In this document: positions 18,396 to 27,732 of the stretch, piece after piece
Layout: each line of letters starts with the position of its first letter
Position numbering within the stretch: the first letter of the stretch is position 1
NCBI GenBank assembly: GCA_046330935.1
Contig: JAXLRU010000002.1
Location: 744,001-808,000 of the forward strand
Length of the DNA stretch: 64,000 nucleotides
Reading direction: 5' to 3'
Source of the DNA: JAXLRU01 sp046330935
GTDB lineage: Bacteria > Actinomycetota > Actinomycetes > Actinomycetales > Kineosporiaceae
Notes under the pieces: generated by a model
What the model was told of the DNA's origin: nothing
The model's input: only the letters and a program-made list of their open reading frames with translations
Databases searched by the model: none
Translations under genes and position numbers: made by a program

Positions 18396-20024
18396 GTGTC
18401 GACGCAGGGCGAGGACTTCCCGTCCGTCTGGCGCCGGGCTCTGGAGGCCATGGACGCCTCGATCAGCCCCCAGCAGCGGGCCTTCGTCCGGCTGACCAGG
18501 CCTGTGGGCCTGCTCGACGGCACCGCGCTCCTCGCCGCACCGAACGACCTCACCAAGGAAGTCCTCGAGCAGAGGATGCGCGACACGATCACCGCGATCC
18601 TGTCCGACGAGCTCGGCGTCCCCGTCCGGCTCGCCGTCACGGTCGACCCCTCTCTCCTCGCCGCGGACGAGGCGATCTCCGAGCCGCGGGGTCAGGCCCA
18701 CCACGACGCGTCCCTGCTGGGTGCAGCGCCCCCCTCCCCCGCACCCACCTTCCGTCCCGCCCCTGCCCACGAGGGGCACGAGGAGGACGAGCGGTTCGGC
18801 GACGCCGAAACGCGTGTGATCGACATCCGGACGGCGGACGCCGTCGCGCCGGCCTTCGGGCTGGCTTCGCCTCGAGCGGACCTGTACGACGAGATGCCCA
18901 CACGGGGCACCGACGGGTACGGACGCCCCGACGTCGACGTGGCCCGCCCCGGCACCGGCCGCCCTCAGCCGTCGCGCCCGCAGACCGAGCCCGCGCGACT
19001 GAACCCCAAGTACGCGTTCGAGACGTTCGTCATCGGCGCCAGCAACAGGTTCGCCCACGCGGCGGCGGTCGCCGTCGCGGAGGCCCCCGCGAAGGCCTAC
19101 AACCCGCTGTTCGTCTACGGGGAGTCGGGCCTGGGCAAGACCCACCTCCTGCACGCCATCGGGCACTACGCGCTGAACCTCTACCCGGGCGTGAAGGTGC
19201 GGTACGTGAACTCCGAGGAGTTCACCAACGACTTCATCAACAGCATCCGTGACGACAAGGCGAGCGCGTTCCAGCGCCGCTACCGCGACGTCGACGTCCT
19301 GCTGATCGACGACATCCAGTTCCTCCAGGGCAAGGTGCAGACCCAGGAGGAGTTCTTCCACACCTTCAACACCCTCCACAACGCCAACAAGCAGGTCGTG
19401 ATCACCTCCGATCTGCCGCCCAAGCAGCTGTCGGGCTTCGAGGAGCGCATGCGGTCGCGCTTCGAGTGGGGGCTCATCACCGACGTGCAGCCGCCGGACC
19501 TCGAGACGCGCATCGCGATCCTCCGCAAGAAGGCCATCGTCGAGCGCCTCCAGGTGCGCGACGACGTCCTGGAGTACATCGCCAGCAAGATCTCGACGAA
19601 CATCCGCGAGCTCGAGGGCGCGCTGATCCGCGTCACGGCGTTCGCAAGCCTCAACCGGCAGCAGGTCGACCTCTCGCTCGCCGAGATCGTGCTCAAGGAC
19701 CTCATTCCGGCCGAGGACACCCCCGAGATCACCAGTGCCACGATCATGGCGCAGACGGCCGCGTACTTCGGTCTCACGATGGAGGACCTGTGCGGCTCCT
19801 CCCGGTCGCGCGTCCTCGTCAACGCCCGTCAGATCGCCATGTACCTGTGCCGTGAGCTCACCGACCTGTCGCTGCCGAAGATCGGCCAGCAGTTCGGCGG
19901 ACGTGACCACACCACGGTGATCCACGCCGACCGCAAGATCCGCCACCTCATGGCCGAGCGGCGTTCGATCTACAACCAGGTCACAGAGCTGACCAACCGG
20001 ATCCGCCAGACCTCCCGAGGCTGA
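18396..20024 (+). CDS. dnaA: Chromosomal replication initiator DnaA
   Basis: AAA+ ATPase that binds DnaA boxes and opens oriC. The 542-residue protein has domain I (FPSVWRRALEAM, residues 8-19), a long variable Pro-rich domain II (about 95-200), Walker A GESGLGKT (242-249), Walker B DVLLIDDIQFL (about 300-310), and the domain IV DNA-binding signature GGRDHTTVIHADRKI near residue 510. The second GTG (18396) is preferred to the one at 18390 because GGAGG sits 6 nt upstream. Two DnaA boxes lie just upstream, so autorepression is expected. Confidence 0.98.
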   Translation: MSTQGEDFPSVWRRALEAMDASISPQQRAFVRLTRPVGLLDGTALLAAPNDLTKEVLEQRMRDTITAILSDELGVPVRLAVTVDPSLLAADEAISEPRGQAHHDASLLGAAPPSPAPTFRPAPAHEGHEEDERFGDAETRVIDIRTADAVAPAFGLASPRADLYDEMPTRGTDGYGRPDVDVARPGTGRPQPSRPQTEPARLNPKYAFETFVIGASNRFAHAAAVAVAEAPAKAYNPLFVYGESGLGKTHLLHAIGHYALNLYPGVKVRYVNSEEFTNDFINSIRDDKASAFQRRYRDVDVLLIDDIQFLQGKVQTQEEFFHTFNTLHNANKQVVITSDLPPKQLSGFEERMRSRFEWGLITDVQPPDLETRIAILRKKAIVERLQVRDDVLEYIASKISTNIRELEGALIRVTAFASLNRQQVDLSLAEIVLKDLIPAEDTPEITSATIMAQTAAYFGLTMEDLCGSSRSRVLVNARQIAMYLCRELTDLSLPKIGQQFGGRDHTTVIHADRKIRHLMAERRSIYNQVTELTNRIRQTSRG

Positions 20025-21340
20025 CCCCGATCGCGCGCACCCCACGGCGTCGGCAGGACGCTGGTGGGCGCGCGTCGTCACAGCGTGACGCCGCAGGCAC
20101 GCCGGCAGGACGCTCGTCGGCGCGGCAGGCCCTCTGCGGCCGCAACGTCCCGCTCGTTCTCCACAGACTTACCCCCAGCCTGTGTGGACAAGGCCCGGTC
20201 TCGGGGGACAACTCTGGCTCCGCCGTGGACGAGCGGCACCACGACGCCCTCCCCGTCCACGCTGCGTGACCTCGACGACGCTTGGTGATGGCTGATCGAG
20301 AGGTTTTGGTCGTCCACGCACAGTCGGACTCCCCGTGGTGACGACGAGGAGTGGCGCGTGATCCAGGTCACCGGTGGTCACCAGAGGTCGCGTCGTCCCC
20401 AAGGCCGCCGCTCGAGGCCAGCCCCGGTACTGACGGTGAGTGACGCAGGCGCGCGGGAGCAGGCGCTGAGGCGCGGGTCGCCACTCTTCGTGCACAGTCT
20501 GGGGAAAGACCTGTGGACAACCCCGGTCGAGACCCCTCCGGCAGCGCGGGCACCGGCCAGGCCCACGCGACGGAAGCTGACGACGGTGGGCAAGGGACTC
20601 GACACGGGCGACGCTCGCGACTCGGGCGCTCCCGGGGCAGGCGTCCGGCTGCGGTGGCGCATCCCCACCCCGCAGCCCTGTCGGTCGACAGTTCACATGG
20701 CTTTCCACAGATCTGTGGAAAGCCATGTGCATCGAGGGTGGACAACCGCCTCAGGCCTGGGGACCACGGCCGTGCTTCCCGGGGACGACGAGGACCGCGC
20801 AGTGGACGGACGCCGCGGCTGCGACGAAGCAACTCGCGGAGCCCCGTGGACAACCCGTGGACGGAGCGGGGACGAGCGCGCGTCGTCCTGTGGACGTTTG
20901 GCCTCGAGCGGTGGACGAGCTGGGTACGAACAGGGTCCGCGCCCGCTCCGTCCACTGCTCGTCCACTGCCCGTCCACCGACGCCCCCGTCACCGTCGACA
21001 GGGAGAATCGCGCTCCAACCTGCACCGATGGGCGGTTCTCCACAGCGTCCACACCCCCGATGACCACGAACCAAAGTGTTCTCGAGGGGGAGGTGATCCG
21101 CCCACAGAAGGGACGAGCGAGGTCCGGCCCCTCCCCTGAACCCCATGCCCGCTGACGCAGCGGGCCAACCGCACGTCGTCCATCGGCGACCCGGGATCCT
21201 CGAGAGCCGGGCGACGTGTCGCCCGGGGTCGGGCTCGCGTACTGTCGTGCGCACGAGTGGCGTAGTGGCACTCGTCCGGTTCGGAGGCGTTCCGCTCCGG
21301 GAACAGGCGATGTGCCCGAGAGGGAAAGGGGACGGTGCTC
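20025..21340. other. Putative replication origin oriC (dnaA-dnaN intergenic)
   Basis: 1.3 kb with no plausible gene and many DnaA boxes. Perfect TGTGGACAA occurs at 20183-20191 and 20512-20520. 8/9 matches: TTCTCCACA 20157-20165 and 21036-21044, GGTGGACAA 20737-20745, CGTGGACAA 20845-20853. Weaker copies are clustered between 20700 and 20910, including TGTGGACGT at 20889-20897. The actinobacterial box consensus is TTGTCCACA. A 36-bp palindrome lies in the middle. Location between dnaA and dnaN matches oriC in Streptomyces and Mycobacterium. I could not pick a clear AT-rich unwinding element; 20290-20315 and 21060-21080 are the least GC-rich spots. Confidence 0.9.
20694..20729. repeat. Perfect 36-bp palindrome within oriC
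   Basis: The arms are CACATGGCTTTCCACAGA and its exact reverse complement, with no spacer (centre between 20711 and 20712). Each arm contains a DnaA-box-like CTTTCCACA (7/9), so the palindrome presents two boxes in inverted orientation. It could extrude a cruciform or bind a dimeric origin factor. Confidence 0.9.
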
Positions 21341-22474
21341 GTGAAGCTCCGGGTCGAGCGCGACACCCTGGCCGAGGCCGTGACGTGGGCCGCCCGTGCC
21401 CTTCCCGCGCGCCCTCCGGTCCCGGTGCTCGCGGGCCTGCTGCTCGAGGCGACCGAGGACGGCGTCGTACGCCTCTCGAGCTTCGACTACGAGGTCTCGG
21501 CGCGTGTGGAGTTCGCGGCCGAGGTCGGTGACCCGGGCACTGTCTTGGTGTCGGGTCGGCTGCTCGCCGACATCTCCAAGGCGCTGCCCGCGCGTCCCGT
21601 CGACCTCGTCACCGAGGGCAGCCGCGTCTCGCTCACCTGCGGGGCCAGCCGCTTCACCCTGCTCACCATGCCGGTGGAGGAGTACCCGAGCCTGCCCGTC
21701 ATGCCCGAGGAGTCGGGCCGGATCGCCGGTGACGTGTTCACCGAGGCGGTGGCCCAGGTGGGCATCGCGGCCAGCCGCGACGAGACTCTGCCGATCCTCA
21801 CGGGCATCCGGATGGAGCTCGAGGACGACACCCTCACGCTGATGGCCACCGACAGGTACCGCCTGGCGATGCGGACGCTGCCGTGGCGCCCGAGCACCCC
21901 CGGCGGCTCCGCCGTCGCCCTGGTGCGGGCGCGCACGCTCTCCGACGTCGCGAAGGCCCTGGGCGCGGCGGGCGACGTCACGCTGTCGTTGTCCTCGAGC
22001 ACCGGGTCCAGTGAGCTGATCGGGTTCGAGGCGGGCGGCCGCCGCACGACGTCGTTGCTGGTGGACGGTGACTACCCGAAGGTCCGGTCGCTGTTCCCCG
22101 ACACCTCGCCCACGTACGCGGTCGTGCACACCGCGACACTCGCCGAGGCCGTGCGCCGCGTGGCGCTGGTGGCGGAGCGCAACACCCCGGTCCGGCTCAC
22201 CTTCACCGACGGAGCGGTCACGCTCGAGGCCGGTCAGGGCGAGGACGCGCAGGCGTCCGAGGCGGTCGAGGGCACGCTCGTCGGCGAGGAGATCAGCATC
22301 GCCTTCAATCCCGCGTTCCTCCTGGACGGTCTCGGGGCACTGCACCATCCGTACACGCGGTTGTCGTTCACGCAGCCGCACAAGCCCGCGGTGATCAGCG
22401 GCCAGTCGGAGGCCGACGCCGAGCACGACGACAGCTACCGCTACCTGCTCATGCCGGTGCGCCTGGCCGGCTGA
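21341..22474 (+). CDS. dnaN: DNA polymerase III sliding clamp (beta)
   Basis: Ring-shaped processivity clamp, 377 residues in three similar domains. It begins MKLRVERDTLAEAVTWAARA and ends YRYLLMPVRLAG, the typical actinobacterial termini. The GTG at 21341 is favoured over GTG 21335 because AGGGGA lies 8 nt upstream of it and only 2 nt from the other. It is the first gene rightward of oriC. Confidence 0.98.
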   Translation: MKLRVERDTLAEAVTWAARALPARPPVPVLAGLLLEATEDGVVRLSSFDYEVSARVEFAAEVGDPGTVLVSGRLLADISKALPARPVDLVTEGSRVSLTCGASRFTLLTMPVEEYPSLPVMPEESGRIAGDVFTEAVAQVGIAASRDETLPILTGIRMELEDDTLTLMATDRYRLAMRTLPWRPSTPGGSAVALVRARTLSDVAKALGAAGDVTLSLSSSTGSSELIGFEAGGRRTTSLLVDGDYPKVRSLFPDTSPTYAVVHTATLAEAVRRVALVAERNTPVRLTFTDGAVTLEAGQGEDAQASEAVEGTLVGEEISIAFNPAFLLDGLGALHHPYTRLSFTQPHKPAVISGQSEADAEHDDSYRYLLMPVRLAG

Positions 22475-22553
22475 ACCGGTGTGCGGCACCCGCACAGGCG
22501 CCGCACGGATCCACCCGCAGCTTCCAGACATCCACCACGCACAGGGAGAACGC

Positions 22554-23465
<912 letters not shown>

Positions 23466-23496
23466 CCCCAGGGGTGACCGGCCGGGAAGGGGCACG

Positions 23497-24717
23497 GTGT
23501 ACGTCAGGCACCTGTCGCTGACCGACTTCCGCTCCTACGACCAGCTCGAGCTGTCGCTCGAGCCGGGGGTGACCGCCCTCGTCGGGCCCAACGGGCAAGG
23601 CAAGACCAACCTCGTCGAGGCCGTCGGGTACGTGGCGGGCCTGGGCAGCCACCGGGTCTCCGGTGACGCTCCCCTGGTCCGCCACGGGTCCCGGCGGGCG
23701 GCCGTCCGGGCCGGGGTGGTCCGGGCCGGACGCGACACCCTCGTCGAGATCGAGATCGTCCCGGGCGGGTCCAACCGCGCGAAGATCAACCGTGCGCCGA
23801 CGACGCGGACCCGCGACGTGCTCGGCATGCTTCGCACCGTGCTGTTCGCCCCCGAGGACCTCGCGCTGGTCAAGGGCGATCCCGACCAGCGACGCCGATT
23901 CGTCGACGACCTCCTCGTGGCCCGCGCGCCACGCTTCGCCGGGGTCCGTGCCGACCTCGAGCGGGTGCTCAAGCAGCGCAACGCCCTGCTGCGGCAGTCG
24001 GGCTCGGCGATCCGCGGGGGCGGCGACGACATCCACACCCTCGAGGTCTGGGACTCCCACCTGGCCGAGCTCGGGGCGCAGCTGACCTTCGGTCGGCTGC
24101 ACCTCGTGCAGCGCCTCCAGCCCTTGGTCGCGAAGGCGTACGCCGAGGTCAGCCAGGGCCAAGGGGATGCCGCCCTCGCCTACCGCAGCAGTGTGGACAA
24201 GGTTGTGGACAACCCGCGCGACAAGCGGCGGGGCCTTGTGGACGACGAGGTGGGCGACGGTTCGCCCGGCCCCGGGCTGATCAGCCCCGACTCCCCCGTC
24301 CCGCCCCGCGACGTCCTGCGCGACCGGCTCGCCCAGGCGCTCGTGGCGGTGCGCCCGCAGGAGCTCCAGCGCGGGGTCAGCCTGGTGGGTCCCCAGCGCG
24401 ACGACGTGCTGCTCACCCTGGGGCCGGCCCCCGCCAAGGGGTACGCGAGCCACGGCGAGTCCTGGTCGTTCGCGCTGGCCCTGCGCCTGGCGGCCTACGA
24501 GCTGCTGCGCGCGGACGCCGGCGAGTCGGGGGACGGCGAGCCGGTGCTGATCCTCGACGACGTCTTCGCCGAGCTGGACGCCGGGCGCCGCTCACGACTG
24601 GCCGAGCTCGTCGCCGGCGCCGAGCAGGTGCTGATCACGGCTGCCGTCGAGGGCGACGTCCCGCCCGAGCTGCGCGGTCACCGCGTCCGCGTGGAGGGAG
24701 GACAGGTGTGGACGTGA
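23497..24717 (+). CDS. recF: Recombination/repair ATPase RecF
   Basis: SMC-like ATPase acting with RecO/RecR at gapped or stalled forks. The 406-residue protein has Walker A GPNGQGKTN (residues 30-38), the QRRRFVDDLL motif, the ABC signature region (ASHGESWSFALALRLA) and Walker B VLILDDVFAELDAGRR. The segment VDKVVDNPRDKRRGLVDDE (about residues 233-251) looks like an insertion and is encoded by DNA carrying two perfect DnaA boxes. It overlaps dciA by 10 nt. Confidence 0.97.
   Translation: MYVRHLSLTDFRSYDQLELSLEPGVTALVGPNGQGKTNLVEAVGYVAGLGSHRVSGDAPLVRHGSRRAAVRAGVVRAGRDTLVEIEIVPGGSNRAKINRAPTTRTRDVLGMLRTVLFAPEDLALVKGDPDQRRRFVDDLLVARAPRFAGVRADLERVLKQRNALLRQSGSAIRGGGDDIHTLEVWDSHLAELGAQLTFGRLHLVQRLQPLVAKAYAEVSQGQGDAALAYRSSVDKVVDNPRDKRRGLVDDEVGDGSPGPGLISPDSPVPPRDVLRDRLAQALVAVRPQELQRGVSLVGPQRDDVLLTLGPAPAKGYASHGESWSFALALRLAAYELLRADAGESGDGEPVLILDDVFAELDAGRRSRLAELVAGAEQVLITAAVEGDVPPELRGHRVRVEGGQVWT
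24192..24212. promoter_or_regulatory. Two perfect DnaA boxes inside recF
   Basis: TGTGGACAA at 24192-24200 and again at 24204-24212, in the same orientation, 12 bp start to start (about one helical turn). A third partial copy TGTGGACGA lies at 24237-24245. They encode part of the RecF insertion that is rich in Val-Asp. Confidence 0.75.
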
Positions 24718-25307
24718 GCGCCCCCCCGCCCGAGGGCGCCGGTGAGGCGGAGGGCCAGGGCCCCGGCTCGAACGAGGGCTCGAACGAGGGCTCGAACGAG
24801 GGGACGGCCGACGCGGCACGGGAGGCCCTCAACCGTGCCAGGGCCGCCGCACGAGCGCGCGGCCTGGTGCCGGGGCGGCCGGGCCCGGCCAAGCTCGGCG
24901 CCGCCAGGCGCGACGCGGCAGCACGCCGGTCCGGCTCCGGCCCCGACGCGCGCGACCCGCAGCCGTTCGCGACGGCGATCGTGCGGCTGGTGGAGGAGAA
25001 GGGCTGGCAGACGCCGGTGGCCGTCGGCGGGGCGATGGGCCGCTGGGACGAGGTCGCCGGCGCCGACATCGCCGCCCACTGCCGCCCCGACAGCTTCGTC
25101 GACGGCGTCCTGACCGTGATCGCGGACTCCACGGCCTGGGCGACCCAGGTGCGGATGCTCGTGCCGGGGCTGCTGCGCCGGCTCGGGGAGGAGCTCGGCG
25201 AGGACACGGTCACCAAGATCGTCGTGCGTGGGCCGTCCGGCCCGACGTGGCGCCGGGGACCCCGCGTGGCCCCCGGATCGAAGGGCCCGGGCGACACCTA
25301 CGGGTGA
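24708..25307 (+). CDS. dciA: DciA (DUF721) replicative-helicase-associated protein
   Basis: DciA is the helicase operator that recruits or loads DnaB in bacteria without DnaC/DnaI. The 199-residue protein has a disordered N-terminus with three GSNE repeats, a basic helical linker (ALNRARAAARARGL), and the C-terminal DUF721 domain with the typical AMGRWDEVAGADIAAHCRP and STAWATQVRMLVPGLLRRL. GTG 24708 overlaps the end of recF and has GGAGG 6 nt upstream; GTG 24714 is an alternative. Placement between recF and gyrB is typical. Confidence 0.93.
   Translation: MDVSAPPPEGAGEAEGQGPGSNEGSNEGSNEGTADAAREALNRARAAARARGLVPGRPGPAKLGAARRDAAARRSGSGPDARDPQPFATAIVRLVEEKGWQTPVAVGGAMGRWDEVAGADIAAHCRPDSFVDGVLTVIADSTAWATQVRMLVPGLLRRLGEELGEDTVTKIVVRGPSGPTWRRGPRVAPGSKGPGDTYG
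24765..24800 (+). repeat. 12-bp x 3 tandem repeat in dciA
   Basis: Three identical copies of ggctcgaacgag encode GSNEGSNEGSNE. The repeat length is a multiple of three, so copy-number change keeps the frame. Confidence 0.95.
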
Positions 25308-25568
25308 TCGTCGCGCGCGGTCGGAGACGGCCCTGTGCGCCGCTGAACTCCCCGCGCGGGTACGGGGACTCGTCTCGGCCCCGTCCAGCGGCCCTGGCCG
25401 CCGTTCCCAGCCCTTCAGAGGTGGTTTCCTCCGCAGCCGACGGCCTCGGAGCGGGTAGACTGCGCAGGTTGCGTCACGCGGGGCCGCCAGCGGCCCCACC
25501 CGCCGTCCCTCGCAGCCGGTCCCCCTCGGGAGCCCGGCCCCCCGAGGAGTTCAGGAGTTCCCTGCGCC
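25308..25568 (+). promoter_or_regulatory. gyrB leader region
   Basis: 260-nt gap upstream of gyrB. A TAGACT at 25456-25461 fits a -10 element (no clear -35), followed by a hairpin ggggccg-ccag-cggcccc at 25480-25497 in the presumed leader. Gyrase genes are commonly supercoiling-controlled; nothing in this sequence proves that here. Confidence 0.4.
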
Positions 25569-27608
25569 GTGGTCGAAGACACCTTCCCGACCGTCCCCAC
25601 TCCCGACGACGAGCCCACGGAGGAGCCCGGCCCCGCGCCGTCGGCGTCCCCGGCCGGCGACGGCGGCTACGACGCCAGCGCGATCACCGTCCTCGAGGGG
25701 CTCGAGGCGGTCCGCAAGCGCCCCGGCATGTACATCGGCTCCACCGGCGAGCGCGGCCTGCACCACCTGGTCTACGAGGTGGTCGACAACGCCGTCGACG
25801 AGGCGCTGGCGGGCTTCTGCGACACCATCGAGGTGTCGCTGCTGGCCGACGGCGGCGTCCGGGTCAGGGACAACGGCCGGGGCATCCCCATCGACATCGT
25901 CAAGAGCGAGGGGAAGCCGGCCGTCGAGGTCGTGCTCACCGTCCTCCACGCGGGCGGCAAGTTCGGCGGCGGCGGCTACTCGGTCTCGGGCGGCCTGCAC
26001 GGCGTGGGCGTGTCCGTGGTCAACGCGCTGTCGTACCAGCTCGCCGTCGAGGTGCGCCGCGAGGGCCACGTGTGGCGCCAGTCGTACGCGCACGGCGTCC
26101 CGCAGGCGCCCCTGGCGCAGGGCGAGGCCGATGACACGACGGGCACCACGGTCAGCTTCTGGCCCAACGGCGAGATCTTCGAGACGACCGTCTTCGACTT
26201 CGAGACGCTGCGCTCGCGCTTCCAGCAGATGGCGTTCCTCAACAAGGGCCTGTCGATCACGCTCGTCGACGAGCGGCCCGAGCACGCCGACGAGGAGGGC
26301 ACCGCGCCCGCGGTGACCTTCCGCTACGACGGCGGCCTGATCGACTACGTGAAGCACCTCAACGCGAGCAAGCGCGCCGAGATGGTGCACGCCGACGTCA
26401 TCGACTTCGAGGCCGAGGACGCCGAGCGCCGGCTGTCCGTCGAGATCGCGATGCAGTGGACGACAGCGTACTCCGAGAGCGTCCACACCTACGCGAACAC
26501 GATCAACACCCACGAGGGCGGCACCCACGAGGAGGGTTTCCGCGCCGCGCTGACCACGCTGGTCAACAAGTACGCGCGCGAGAAGAACCTGCTCAAGGAG
26601 AAGGACGACAACCTCACCGGCGACGACGTCCGCGAGGGTCTCACCGCGGTCATCTCGGTGAAGCTCGGCGAGCCGCAGTTCGAGGGCCAGACGAAGACCA
26701 AGCTCGGCAACACCGAGGTGAAGTCGTTCGTGCAGCGCGTGGTCAGCGACCAGCTGGCCGACTGGCTCGACCGCCACCCCACCGAGGCCCGCGAGGTGAT
26801 CCGCAAGTCGATCCAGGCGTCGGCGGCGCGGATGGCGGCCCGCAAGGCGCGTGAGACGGCGCGCCGCAAGGGGCTGCTGGAGTCGGGCGGCATGCCCGGC
26901 AAGCTGCGCGACTGCCAGTCCAACGACCCGGCGAAGTCCGAGGTGTTCATCGTCGAGGGCGACTCGGCCGGTGGTTCCGCGGTGCGCGGGCGCGACCCCG
27001 AGACCCAGGCGATCCTGCCGATCCGCGGCAAGATCCTCAACGTCGAGAAGGCGCGGCTCGACAAGGCCCTGGCCAACCAGGAGGTGCAGGCGCTGATCAC
27101 GGCGTTCGGCACCGGCATCGGCGAGGACTTCGACCTCGGCAAGCTGCGGTATCACAAGATCGTCCTGATGGCCGACGCCGACGTCGACGGCCAGCACATC
27201 CGCACCCTGCTGCTGACGCTGATCTTCCGGTACATGCGCCCGCTCGTGGAGCACGGGCACGTGTACCTCGCCTCTCCCCCGCTGTACCGGCTGAAGTGGA
27301 CCAACCACGCCCACGAGTACGCCTACAGCGACCGCGAGCGCGACGCGATGGTTGCCGCGGGCCAGGCCGCGGGGCGCAAGCTGCCCAAGGAGAACGGGAT
27401 CCAGCGCTACAAGGGTCTCGGCGAGATGGACTTCTCGGAGCTGCGCGACACCACGATGGACCGCGACCAGCGGACGCTGCTGCAGGTCACCCTCGAGGAC
27501 GCCGCCGCCGCTGACGCGATCTTCTCGATCCTCATGGGCGAGGACGTCGAGGCGCGGCGCAGCTTCATCCAGCGCAACGCCAAGGACGTCAGGTTCCTCG
27601 ACATCTAG
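25569..27608 (+). CDS. gyrB: DNA gyrase subunit B
   Basis: ATPase subunit of the type IIA topoisomerase that adds negative supercoils. The 679-residue protein has the GHKL ATPase motifs (VVDNAVDEAL, RDNGRGIP, SGGLHGVGVSVVNAL), the TOPRIM motif EGDSAGGSA, the DADVDGQHI metal site and the C-terminal GEMDFSELRDTTMD. A 40-residue acidic/Pro-rich tail precedes the core. GTG start at 25569; the nearest GGAG is about 11 nt upstream. The family normally expresses it with gyrA, 124 nt downstream. Confidence 0.98.
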   Translation: MVEDTFPTVPTPDDEPTEEPGPAPSASPAGDGGYDASAITVLEGLEAVRKRPGMYIGSTGERGLHHLVYEVVDNAVDEALAGFCDTIEVSLLADGGVRVRDNGRGIPIDIVKSEGKPAVEVVLTVLHAGGKFGGGGYSVSGGLHGVGVSVVNALSYQLAVEVRREGHVWRQSYAHGVPQAPLAQGEADDTTGTTVSFWPNGEIFETTVFDFETLRSRFQQMAFLNKGLSITLVDERPEHADEEGTAPAVTFRYDGGLIDYVKHLNASKRAEMVHADVIDFEAEDAERRLSVEIAMQWTTAYSESVHTYANTINTHEGGTHEEGFRAALTTLVNKYAREKNLLKEKDDNLTGDDVREGLTAVISVKLGEPQFEGQTKTKLGNTEVKSFVQRVVSDQLADWLDRHPTEAREVIRKSIQASAARMAARKARETARRKGLLESGGMPGKLRDCQSNDPAKSEVFIVEGDSAGGSAVRGRDPETQAILPIRGKILNVEKARLDKALANQEVQALITAFGTGIGEDFDLGKLRYHKIVLMADADVDGQHIRTLLLTLIFRYMRPLVEHGHVYLASPPLYRLKWTNHAHEYAYSDRERDAMVAAGQAAGRKLPKENGIQRYKGLGEMDFSELRDTTMDRDQRTLLQVTLEDAAAADAIFSILMGEDVEARRSFIQRNAKDVRFLDI

Positions 27609-27620
27609 GCCCACCCGCCG

Positions 27621-27660
27621 CCGTCCCCGCTGCGTCCTGGCATGACGCAGGAGGGGACGG
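27621..27660. terminator. Hairpin in the gyrB-gyrA gap
   Basis: Outer arms ccgtcccc / ggggacgg enclose an inner stem ctgcgtc / gacgcag with small internal loops. It starts 12 nt after the gyrB stop. It may attenuate or process the gyrB-gyrA transcript. Confidence 0.5.
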
Positions 27661-27732
27661 ACGGCGTCAGCCCGGCACCGTGCCCCACCTGGCAGTTCCG
27701 GCCCCCAGCCGGCGCGACGACGAAGGACTGAC

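Noticed and set aside
18150..20081. 643-codon frame opposite dnaA
   Set aside because: Antisense shadow of dnaA, caused by GC-rich third positions. The sense frame has clear DnaA motifs.
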